Positions 24,022 to 35,534 of a DNA stretch of 64,000 nt are shown here, piece by piece. The stretch spans positions 1,728,361 through 1,792,360 of the forward strand of contig NC_068363.1 of the NCBI RefSeq assembly GCF_020536995.1, read 5' to 3'. The position numbers were made by a program, and so were the translations under genes. Within the stretch, counting starts at the first letter, position 1. Every line of letters starts with the position of its first letter. The notes below the pieces were generated by a model, which worked only from the letters and a program-made list of their open reading frames with translations, was not told the DNA's origin and made no database searches. Source of the DNA: Dreissena polymorpha (taxonomy: Eukaryota; Mollusca; Bivalvia; Myida; Dreissenidae).

Positions 24022-26160
24022 TTACTCAAAATAATATTTATAGACATTTCTTTGAATAAATGCTTTATGAACATAACTTGCTAAATTTCTGTTAATTGTT
24101 TGGTTATCAGATTGCATTAACTCTATAAATTTGGGAACATTTGGTCTTTTCCAGTAATATTTCTTTATGTATTTTTTTCTAATATCATTGTATAAGGAAC
24201 ATTCAAACAAAAAATGAAATTTATCCTCCAAGACATTGCAATGTTGACATTTTCTTTCCTGGACTTGTATAGATTCTGGTTTATGCCATCTGCCTGACTC
24301 TATTTCTAATCTATGAGAGAATACTCTTAGTCGGCACAGATTAAACCTAAACTTATCAATAGTAACATCATTTAAATAAGGCTGGAATTCAAATTTACAA
24401 AAAAGATTATAACTTACTGCTCTTGATGAATTACTCAGTTCAGACATCAAATTTTGTATAAAAGCATCATTTAATCTGGATTTAACAAGAGATAAAAAAC
24501 ACTTATCATCACCTACTCCTTGGTTTATCCATGCATAATGTAATCCCAAGGACTGCAACAAGTTACAAACAGCTTTGCCCATGTGTGCATATTTGGTTTA
24601 CTTATCAAAATGTTACACATATGTAAATATATACACTTAACATATTTATGGTTTTCTAACTGGGTAACTTTAAGCCAATACCTTATTACATAAACTGCAC
24701 GTCTCACTATTAAGGATGTTCTACCAAGTTCTCCATACACAAAATTATTTTGAGTTTGAATTTTCACACCTAATAATTTTTTACAGAAACTTAAATGTAC
24801 TCTCTCAAGTGTCATGGATTAATTTAAGCCCCATATTTCTGAGCCATAATTTAAAATGGTAAAACAAGTAGATCAAATAGCTGTAATTTGGTCTGAATAT
24901 TGATTGAAGGAAAATTAAGTAAATATGAATTTACTTTAAAAAACCGCTTTTGAAGCTTGTCCAGCAAGAGTTTCAAAAGTACTTGTAAATGATCCTCCGG
25001 TGGTAAATACAATTCCTAAATATGTAAAGGATTTTACAATTTCTATAACCTCGTCTTTATATGCAAAATTCATATTTCTCCTAAATTGCCCCCCTTTTTA
25101 AAAAATCATAACTTTAGTTTTATTTGAATTTACACAAAGTTTCCACCTATCACAGTATTCTTCCAACAAGCACAAACCTTTATTAAGCTCTTCCTCCGAT
25201 TCAGCCATAATAACAATATCATCTGCATATAGTAACAGAAATAATTTCAACATTCCAATATCAATCCCATTAAAACCATTAAACATAAAATGTTCCTCAA
25301 TATCATTCAAATAAATAGAAAAAAAGGTTTGGTGATAAAGATTCACCCTGTCTCACTCCTAATAAACAAGAGAAATATTCATTACTTATTCTATTACCTA
25401 ATTTGATTCTTGATTTCACATTTACATACATAGATTTAATAATATTTATCATTTTTCCTCGAACTCCTAGTTTCAAAAGTTTATACCAGATAATATATCG
25501 AACCAAATAATCGAACGCTTTAGATAAATCCACAAATACAGCATACAATCTCTTTTTTTTCATTAAGTAAACACCATGTAATACAAAAATATTATCGATA
25601 GTACCCATGTTTTGTCTAAAACCTGCCTGTGATTCTATATATACATGATGATTTTCTGCCCAATTATTCAGTCTATTGTTAATGACTTTAGTAAATAATT
25701 TCCCAAATGTACTTAATAATGTAACCCCCCCTGTAGTTGTTAACATCATTCTTACTTCCCTTTTTATATAATGGTACAATAAAACCCTCACTCCACATTT
25801 CAGGGAAATGCCCATTTTCAAACAGTTTATTAAATAAAGTACACACAACTTTTAAAAAGCTACAACTGTGAAGCCCAAATTAAAAAAAATAATTGATTAG
25901 ATAATCAGGACAACTTGATTTTCCATTGTGTATTTGTTTACAGGCATTCATAACTTCCTGGTCAGAAAATGGCACATTTAATTCATCAAACATTATATTA
26001 AGTTCTCCATTCAAATATCTGTCTTCAAAAAATAAAATATCTTTATCGGGTTGGTAAAATGAAGAATTTGGATCATTTATTGATTTAAAATACTTTAAAA
26101 AATCTTTACTTATTATGTTGTGTTTATTATCTCTAACACTAGTATTTCTTAACATTTTCC
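24022..26160 (-). mobile_element. LINE (non-LTR retrotransposon) RT and C-terminal region, reverse
   Basis: Reading right to left: linker (26155-25880), RT with TTTGGVTLLSTFGKLFTKVI, SQAGFRQNMGTIDNIFVLHG, VDLSKAFDYL and GVRQGESLSP (25848-25303), the YADDIVIMAESEEEL catalytic box (25346-25098), thumb region (24815-24525), and a C-terminal CxxC..H..C segment (CQHCNVLEDKFHFLFEC, 24582-24022). At least four frame breaks and no endonuclease domain, so a 5'-truncated dead copy. Clade not assigned. Confidence 0.9.
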
Positions 26161-26680
26161 AATATAATTTTGCATTACTTACAATCCATGCAAAAGACGT
26201 CGGACCGCGGACATTTCCGATAAAATTTGCTGAGGTCTGGGATAATTACCGAAACTGTCGGACCTCGTGTCAGAATTAATATGCTAAAAAATGCGAACTA
26301 GTTCATGTTTGTTTTACTTTGATAGATTATTTAAATTAAAAATTTTAACTAATTTTACCAACCAGTCGAACTTGCTATCAATGCTGGTGATGCAGGGTTT
26401 TCACTGACACCCAAAAAAGTTGTCGCCACTTTTTTGCGACGAGAAACTTTCGGTTAATCTGACCTTATCTTTAATGACAATCATTAAATAAAAACTTACA
26501 ACTAAATGCTGTCACTGACTATGTTATAACTTTAATAACTATAATTTCCTATAGTTACCCAGATCACAAGAAGTAACTATAATAAGTCTTAATTCGCTTT
26601 ATTTGTATATCAATAAGATAAACATCACAGGTGACCAAAATAATCAAATAATGTTACGTTGAGACAAGCTAAACGTTTAA
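26161..26680. other. short spacer between LINE fragments
   Basis: Contains a short GC-richer stretch at 26195-26275 (gtcggaccgcggac..gtcggacctcg). Otherwise nothing recognised. Confidence 0.45.
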
Positions 26681-26689
26681 TTGACTTCA

Positions 26690-27290
26690 ACCCAAGAGTT
26701 GGCATGGACTAGACAGGAGTCCTTGGACACCATGGAGTGGTCCGCTGCAACAGCAATGGTCTTTTTTTCTCCAGACATGTGATGAGCATGAACTTCTGAT
26801 CACAAACACTATCTTGCCCCTTCACACCCGTTACGAACGTCATGGATGCATCCTCGCTCAAACCACCAGTATCTTATTGACTATGTTATCTTGAGAAAGA
26901 GTTACAGGCGGGATGAACATTGCCAAGTTAAAGACTGCCAGCTGCAAGCTTTCATTTGTAAATGCTCTGGAAGCGCGTTGGATTGGGCATTACTCAGAAA
27001 ACTGATTTATGCTATAACCACAGACACCCTTGGGGCAATAAACACAAGGACTGTTTTGATGAGAGGACATTCAACAGTTATTGGATGAAAAACACCACCT
27101 CCACAAAGCCTACCTAAGAAACCCAAAGTCCGTAGCCAGTAATGATGCCTTCAACAAAATAAGCATAAACTTTGTCAGATACAAGATGCTTTGATCAGAA
27201 CAAAAGCCGTTGAAAGCTATGCCGATAGGAACAATTATAAAAAATGTTACGACGCATTAAAAGATGTGTACAGACCCACTATGTTTTCTA
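26690..27290 (+). mobile_element. LINE endonuclease and linker fragment (different family)
   Basis: Frame-broken forward reading gives CNSNGLFFSRH, TSWMHPRSNHQYLIDYVILR and HHLHKAYLRNPKSVASNDAF..YADRNNYKKCYDALKDVY. These are the apurinic-endonuclease C-terminus and the helical linker typical of LINEs whose ORF2 is often annotated as craniofacial-development-protein-2-like. No RT follows; the fragment stops at about 27290. Several stops and frame shifts. Confidence 0.8.
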
Positions 27291-27506
27291 TCAAGCTTGC
27301 AAAGACATGCGCATGGGATAAACACTTAATGACCCTTTGATATTGAATGTAGGGCATTTTTCGCCTTATGCCACAGGTCCGAAATTCGGCCCCATTCCAA
27401 ATGCAAATCTGGTTGTTTTTTTCCCAATTGAAAAAAAATCCCTATTCCATATTATTATTTTTTAACCTTTAAATATATGAGTTAACCTGATCCAGTGTAG
27501 AAAATA

Positions 27507-28613
27507 GAACAAGGGCTGTTTGTAAAACATGCATTCCCCCATATGGACTGTCAGTTGTATATGCAGCCATTGTGTGAATACGTTTTTTGTCACTGTGACC
27601 ATGACCATTGACCTAGTGACCTGAAAATCAATAGGGATCATCTGCCAGTCATGATTAATATACCTATGAAGTTTTATGATCCTAGGCCTAGGTATTCTTG
27701 AGTTATAACCCGGAAACTATTGTACTGTTTCGAGTCACTGTTACCTTGACCTTTGAGCTAGTGACCTAAAAATCAATAGGGGTCATCTGCCAGTCATGAT
27801 CAATATACCTATGAAGTTTCATGATCCTAGGCCTAATTATTCTTGAGTTATCATCCGGAAACCATTTTACTGTTTCGAGTCACTGTAACCTTGACCGTTG
27901 AACTAGTGACCTGAAAATCAATAGGGGTCATCTGCCAGTCATGATCAATGTTCCTATGAAGTTTCATGATCATAGGCGTAAGCATTCTTGAGTTATCATC
28001 CGGAAACCATTTTACTGTTTTGAGTAACTGTGACCTTGACCTTTGACCTAGTGACCTGAAAATCAATAGGGCTCATCTGCCGGTCATGATCAATGTACCT
28101 ATGCATTTTCATGATCGTAGGCATAAGCATTCTTGAGTTATCATCCAGAAACCATTTTACTGTTTCGAGTCACTTTGACTTTGACCTTTGACCTAGTGAC
28201 CTGAAAATCAATAGGGGTCATCTGCCAGTCATGATCAATGTTCCTATGAAGTTTCATGATCATAGGCGTAAGCATTCTTGAGTTATCATCCGGAAACCAT
28301 TTTACTGTTTTGAGTCACTGTGACCTTGACCCTTGACCATTGACCTAGTGATCTGAAAATCAACAGGGCTCATCTGCCAGTCATGATCAATGTACCTATG
28401 AAGTTTCATGATCCTAGGCCTAAGCGTTCTTGAGTTATCATCCGGAAACCATCTGTTGGACGGACCGACCGACTGACCGACCGACCGACATGTGCAAAAC
28501 AATATACCCCCTTTTTCGAAGAGGGCATTCCGGAAACTATCTGTTGGACGGATCAACCGACCGACCGACATGTGCAAAACAATATACCCCCTCTTCTTCG
28601 AAGGGGGGCATAA
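27507..28613. repeat. dispersed repeat with a 145-bp tandem core
   Basis: Leader aagggctgtttgtaaaacatgcattccccc, then units repeating at exactly 145 bp (gagtcac/gagtaac at 27732, 27877, 28022, 28167, 28312; a partial unit before). Each holds gaccttgacctttgacctagtgac and tcatctgccagtcatgatca. It closes with two copies of ggacgga..cgaccgacatgtgcaaaacaatatacccc. No ORF. This leader-core-tail structure is a unit element rather than a simple satellite. Confidence 0.9.
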
Positions 28614-29239
28614 AAATATTGCATAATTAAATTATCTGTTGCCTTGAATTTGTTTTAAAAACAGTAAAATATGTATAATTGATTATTTAAGACTTTCCTT
28701 CTTTTCTCCAAAACTGGTGTTCCGCGCGATTTTTTTCACCTCTAAAAAGGCCAGGCACTTTCCCCAAAATCGGATTAAAAAACCTGTACTTATTAAACAT
28801 GTTCATAATACTTTGTAAAAATTTTATAATATGTTATCAAAATAGTCGTTATTTACCAGTTAACGGCTTCTTTGAAATATAAGAAACACTATTTACATGC
28901 GCTTATTTTCCCCAATAATTTGCGATTAATTTTTTTCCCAAAATGGGGTTTTTCACGACGCGAAATTCCCAAATTTCCAGTGTGGCGTTTTCCCAAAATG
29001 GAGCGGAAAAGGCCTGGATATATAACAGAAACTCGTGTATTTGGAACAGTATGGGTTAAAAAAAAAGAAATGTTTTCTGGAAAAGTATTACAGACCAACA
29101 AACAGACACATTAACTAAGTGATTTTAGTTTCCCCACATATTCACCTATTCCAAGTGGGTATATATGAATTGCCCTTTGAGGAAATCTATGTACAACAAG
29201 CAAATTCGTTGAATTGATATCCCCCGCCAATATTCTTCT
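28614..29239. other. spacer with a probable old repeat
   Basis: 28900-29010 contains phrases (cccaaaatggggtttttcac, cgcgaaattcccaaatttcc) that look like a dispersed repeat, but ends cannot be set. Confidence 0.4.
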
Positions 29240-29665
29240 GGACACAAAAGTGTTATATTTGACATTCAAAAAAGCATTTTATCAAGATACAAAGGGCCAT
29301 AACTCCGTTATTAACAGATGATGTACAATGCCATATGGCGTGCCTCATCCTCTTGTTAATATACAATATATATATACTCGAACCAAGTTTCAATGAAACC
29401 CGCCAAAACATTTGCAAGATATGGCTCCGGACACATAACAAAAGCATTTTTTCAATATACAAAGGGTCATAACTCCGTTATTAAGAGATGGTTTACAATG
29501 CGATTTGGCGTGCATCATTCTCTTATCCAATTATATACTCTTACCAAGTTTCAATGAAATCCGCCAAAGCTCTTCCAAGATATGGCTCCGAACGGACGGA
29601 AAGACGGAAGGACGCACGGACGGACAACGCCAAAACAATATCCCTCCGCCTATGGCAGGGGATAA
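29240..29665. repeat. dispersed tandem dimer, about 170-bp unit
   Basis: Two units with aaaggg(c/t)cataactccgtt, caatgc.atttggcgtgc and accaagtttcaatgaaa..cgcc, then a ggacgga-rich tail ending ccctccgcctatggcagggg. Leader-unit-tail plan resembles the 145-bp element. Confidence 0.75.
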
Positions 29666-31130
29666 TTATATGAGTCAATACATTGCTATTAGGTGTTTTA
29701 ATTTTCTTCTACTACAATTTTGCATTCTATTTAAATTAAGTAATTGCACAACATTTTAGAAATACCAATTATAAAAACCTGTTAAATTGATATTGATAAT
29801 CAAAAAAAATATCCATAAAACTAAAATAATTTGCCTTCAGTGATTATGGCATGAATTTTCAAGCTTTAAATTTTCATGACGTACATTATAATCAAATTCA
29901 ATAGCATTGGTTATGTTTCAAGCCATCAGTTACCTGCATGTATGTTGAGTATTGGCTCCGTAGCAAGTATTAAACAATGTGTTATCTCTGTTTCATCTTA
30001 TATACCGGTCACTACAAAGATTATTAACAACAGTTATCAAACAGGTATATAAAAATGATCAATTATGTACAATGACAATTTGGGTGAATAAATCACTTGA
30101 ATAGGCTTTTGAATCGTCCAAATTATAGTGATCTTATTTTTAAATATACATAATTAAAGGGGTAGAATGATGGTTAATACCTTATTATATTTTGAAAATA
30201 ATATTAAATTTAAACAAGACTGGATTAAATGGTTGCTGGACACATTTGTTTGTATAATGTCTCCATTTTATAAATGCTCATTAAAACATTTGGATACCTA
30301 AATAAGAAATTGTCGCTACGGAGACTTTTAGTATGCATGGGACAATTTGTAGTAGTAATAATATATAATGAAATGTACATAACTATCCAAGATACACATG
30401 CACTGTCACACTATTACTAAAAGGACTTTAGTGAAGTTAAAATTTCATGGAAGTAGGTTTTGTGTAGGCATAAGTTTGACTCCCACGAAAGGCATCTATG
30501 TAAAACAAAAAATAAAACATCTTTTTTTAGATAAATACCGTTTGAAAACATAGAATATGCATTGTCATGGCATTTGCCCCTTTAAACAGTTTGGATTTTT
30601 TTATAAGATCATTCACTCAATTAACTAACTTTGATTCAAAGAGATGAGGTTTTTTGGAGCCTAAAATCTTCATTTGCCCACTGATGTCTAAAGATTCTGT
30701 TCAAACCTTTTGAATCTTTTTATTTTATCATAGAACAATATAACATTTATAAAGGCGTTTGTGTCACTGCTTTAATTGTTTTCAAAAGAAAGGGTCAACG
30801 AGGCTAACGATAAATCACAGACCAGAATGATAATAGACCAGTATTGGTAGTGCTTTTGTCATCTAATTATGGCTAGTTAATTCAGACAGTTTAACGAGAT
30901 ATGATCCATTGTTTAAATATGCTTTGTAACTGAATGATCCAGAGCCCAAATTACAGCAATCATGGCAGAGGCCCATTTGTTATTATGTCGCAAAAAAGAA
31001 TCACCGCTCCAGGGGAAGTTTTAACATAAGGCATTTTTTTACATACAAAGATTTTGAGATATTTTATATAAATCGTAAGGGCTGGAAGGAGGACGTACTT
31101 TTCAAAATATTTATCAAATACTTAAGCTTC
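29666..31130. other. intergenic, no feature recognised
   Basis: AT-rich spacer; no coding signal supported. Confidence 0.5.
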
Positions 31131-31136
31131 GTTAAA

Positions 31137-31184
31137 AATCGGGTCCGGTATTCGGCCCCAAATCGGGTCCGGTATTCGGCCCCA
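31137..31184. repeat. perfect 24-bp tandem duplication
   Basis: aatcgggtccggtattcggc plus ccca, twice head to tail without change. A related phrase, ggtccgaaattcggccccat, occurs at 27386, so both probably come from one repeat family. Confidence 0.85.
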
Positions 31185-31189
31185 TTACA

Positions 31190-32030
31190 AATGGAAAAAA
31201 GTGATATAGCAAGCTCCAAGTGCCATTCTAAGAACCAGTCAAATATAGTACGTACAAAGTTTTGCAAGTCTGTATTAGGTGTAAAATGTAACACTCAAAA
31301 CGATTTTATTTATGGTGATCTTGGCCGAATGGATTTACATTCTCAGAGGCCTGTTTGCATTGTTAAATATTGATTGAAGATCACTGACTGTAGTGATAGA
31401 AAATATGTGTCATGTATTTACATTACCATGTTAAATAATATTGAGTATAACCCACGTAAGCAAAACTGGGCCTCACTTGTTAAAGATACGTTGTGTAGAT
31501 TAGGTTTCTATCATGTATGGCTGCAACAGAGTGTTGGAAATAATAGCCAGTTTATTAGTGTATTTAAACAACGTGTTAAGGACATATTTTTTACAGGACT
31601 GGCATAGTAGATTGGAAAATTCATCTAGAGCGATATTCTATAACACTTTCTGTAATTTCGAATTCCAACCCTATCTTTAACATGTAAATGTAAAATGATA
31701 TAGAAATGCTCTTACAAAGTTACGAATGTCATCACATAGATTAAATATTGAAACAAGTAGATGGAATAGAACGCCAAGGGAACAAATACTATGTAACAAA
31801 TGTAATAAATAAGAGGACGAATTTCATTTTCTATTTTAGTGTAAGCTAAATGACAGCGTACGAGGAAAATATATTAAGCAGTATTACCATCATAGACCAA
31901 ATATGTTTAAAACTGTCTAGCTGATAACAAATGATAACTGTGATATATTACGAAACCTAGCTGTAGATGTAAGCAAAGCCTTCGAATTGAGAAAAGCACA
32001 TTATACAATGCATTAATATTTCTATCGTTT
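31190..32030 (+). mobile_element. LINE 3' fragment, same family as 24022-26160
   Basis: Forward frames read FCKSVLGVKCNTQNDFIYGDLGR and NWASLVKDTLCRLGFYHVWL, closely matching FCKKLLGVKIQTQNNFVYGELGR and the following region of the reverse LINE at 24815-24022. Further C-terminal pieces continue in broken frames to about 32030. 5'-truncated, as LINE insertions usually are. Confidence 0.85.
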
Positions 32031-33338
32031 ATTGTATAGTACAAACTATATTTCACCATCAGTTTCCTGATTCACTTGTCCGTATATCAAAATTGCAATC
32101 GGTGTTACGGTGGTCTCTGCATTGCAAATAAATGCATACATAATTATCCGACACCATAAAGCAAAAGTATTCCGTGTCATATGACTACATATAAATTTTA
32201 AATTATGTACATAGTTATTTATAAAAAAAGAATCGTTTTAAACACATTGTGATGAATACATATTGTATGATATTAGTGTTGTAGGATCATATACATGTAA
32301 AAGATCGATCCATTATTGGATATAGTGATAAAGCAAGTTCAATTATTTCAGTAAAGTATATTGCAACAAAATAATACAATTGTTGATAAAGATTTCGATA
32401 TTTTATTTTGATACTCGAATCTTAAACATATCGACTAAGTCTAGCTGTTTTGGGTATTCCGAACGTATCATTTAAAAAGAGAGAAAACTCTTCCGTTTCT
32501 TATGAGAATGATTGGAAGAGTTAGCTTTCCTTTCTGCACTCTTTGTTCTAATAATCGCCATATTTCGATGATAACTGGGTCATTGATGAGATGTTTATTC
32601 AAGTTTCAATCGCCTATCTCCTTAGATTTATTGTACTTATGATTTCAATCATTCTATGATAAAAAAAGAAGAATGTAATTTATATGTAAATGACTCGCAA
32701 TTTGAATTATATATAATATCTACCAACGCAAAACAAATTTACAGCGAAGAGTATTACTAATCATTGTAAATGATTGAAAACAAATGTACGTTTAAACAGT
32801 TGTGCATAGTGATAAGATGATAGTGATAAATACACTGATATGAATATTACATCATGATATGTGATAAGTGTTGAACAAGGACCATAACGGTCTATTTCAA
32901 TTGAGTATATATGTTTATTTATTTGTTGAAATAAAAGTTCTTCTTCAAAACAAGTTCTTCATCTTAAGGGAAACCATGAGAGAACTCTAAGATAATGTTT
33001 TCCCAATCATTATCAAACGTACTTTTGATTGTAGAATATATGTTCTTATTTGTTGCGGCCTAGTTCATAATTGTTCAGAGAACATGAACAAACTGCTAAT
33101 AACAGTTTAGTTCGTGTTGGACTAGGTAAGCGACATAGGGTTAATGGTACTCATATTATTTTAATGCTAAATGTATGCCTTGAAATATTCGAATCAATAT
33201 TTAGCTTAACGGTTGATTTATTTTATATAGGACATGCAAGCAGAGAATGCATTTTCCATTCAATTGTTCAGTTCTCATGTTTCATGTTTTGAAATAAGTG
33301 CAATTTTTTTATTAAAGGTATGAGCATCCTAGTTCAGT
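32031..33338. other. upstream spacer of family copy 2
   Basis: AT-rich. No promoter element or 5' UTR exon could be placed, although an acceptor-like tattaaag stands at about 33317, 20 bp before the start codon of copy 2. Confidence 0.45.
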
Positions 33339-35503
33339 ATGGAAGATATGACCGAAATAGCAAACTCAGCATTACAAAACCATGATAATTCGGATTCGGA
33401 TGAATCCTTTGAATCAGCATCGGGAGATACAACAGACGGGGTTGGTGCTTGTGGTAATGAAGATGTATCTGTAAACAGGCCAGGATTCTTAGATTTGTCA
33501 GATGATGAAACATCCACTGAACTCGGTGCAATCAGCAACGATATTTGCTCGAATGAGACTGCAGTTGAGAAACGTTCCTTACAAGATGCTTCTATATGCG
33601 CCGAGATACTAAATGTAGGCAATTTGGGTAAATCCAAAAGAGCTCATAGTTGTGAACCCTGTGAAATTCAAGGCAAAACTGCCCCGGCTTCTATGTTTTG
33701 TCCGAGTTGTGAAAACGAGATGTTATGCGAAATCTGCTCAACAATACACAGGTCATTGCCTATTACGAAATCACACGATCTTCTGGATATTTCCGAACAT
33801 TCTGCATACAAACAGATTGAGGATGTAGATATCCCAACCTGCGGTCTCTGCCATCTGCAGAACGTTGGTAATGAAGCAAGTGTCCAATGTATGCAGTGTG
33901 AAACGTTTCTCTGTGATGCATGTTCCAACCAGCATAAGGCTCAAAAAGCGACCCGCGCACACAATCTAACATCAATTGTGAAAACAATCGAACGGTATGT
34001 CAAAATACGTTGATGCTTTTTAACGCCCCTGTCATCATGTTAAGTATGGATTAAACTCTTCTTGTTTGAATTTAAGCTTGACAGTAAAGCACTGTTTAGT
34101 TTAACTTATTTAAAAAAATAGTATTAAAACTACGTGTATAAATAAAAACAAAGACAGAGATATATTCATTCGATTGCTCAATGATATAACTATATTTTGA
34201 TCTTTTTGCAGGTCACATGTATATTGCGGCGACCAAAACAATTGGGAATTATCTCAAAAAAATGTTGTATCTACAGACACAGTGATGTTGGTGTGTTCCT
34301 TATTGTAATCGTTCCATATTGGTTTTTTTTCTTAAAACAGAATAACTACTCATGTGCTGGGTTAATGAGGTGAAAAAACGGAATTGCCACTTGTCATCTT
34401 TAAATTAGGGGCCATCTATACACATTCTGGTCATTCAGTGAACGTGTGTTCCAATAAGAGTATGGTATATTAATTTATTATTCAAGCTTTTGAAGCTTAT
34501 CGTCGACTGAAAGTCTCAACAACAAAAAATGATCTACATTGTATGGTATAAGTAAAACTTTACTATTAATTTACGACACTTTTTATAATGCTGTATGTAT
34601 AAGCTCATTTATGTTATAAAATTACTCCTTATTATAAGCAAACAGTAGTTACCGTTAGAAAAATGTACGTTTCAAACTTCATTACGGATTAATCAAAAAA
34701 TTATTGCGTTGTTGCAATCGCTAAAATTGGAAACGTGTAAGGTCTCTTTTTTTGAGTATTGCCAACAATATCGGAAATTTAAGTGTAAATCCAAGAATTA
34801 CTTTTTATGATTTTCGTACAAATACACCACTAAAACAAATCAACCATAGCAAGAGTAAATATTAGAGTTAATATTAGATAATTCAGTAGCAGTGCTAGTG
34901 TATGCGTTCTTCGCAACCCTTTTTCTCTTTCATAAGCTTTTTTTATAATTTTCTTGCAGAAACAACCGGGTCGACCAGAAGCTTTTAATATTACATCTGA
35001 TTCTTTGACGCTTTCATGGACAAAACCTGCCCTTCACGCGGACGGGGATTATTTTCAAATAGAATATAAAGAATTAATTCCAGGGTCAAAGTGGAAAACT
35101 TTTACCGGAGAATTTGCTGAATCAACGCAGATTCTTACGAATATAAAATCAGAAACAGAGTTTGTATTTCGGGTACGGGCCATTCAGTGCGACGGTGAAG
35201 GTCCGTATAGTGAGGTTAGTGCGGTTGTCAAAACGCACATTTCCACAGCCTCTCGTCTAATTGGTTTCTCCGTCCGTCTTGATGAAGAAACCACGTCACC
35301 GATTCGGTATGCCTTGCCAATGTGTGAAGTTAAAGAGGCAAGAAATAGTAGGGCTAAGACAAGGAAATTTGAAGTGGGTAAGGATACGTTTTGATTTAAT
35401 ATCGCATAAATGCTGGTATGACGCATAGCAATATACACCCCGAGACTATTTGTTATTTTTGTAAAATGTCTTCCTTTGTCGTATATATAACAAACATGGC
35501 TTG

Positions 35504-35534
<31 letters not shown>

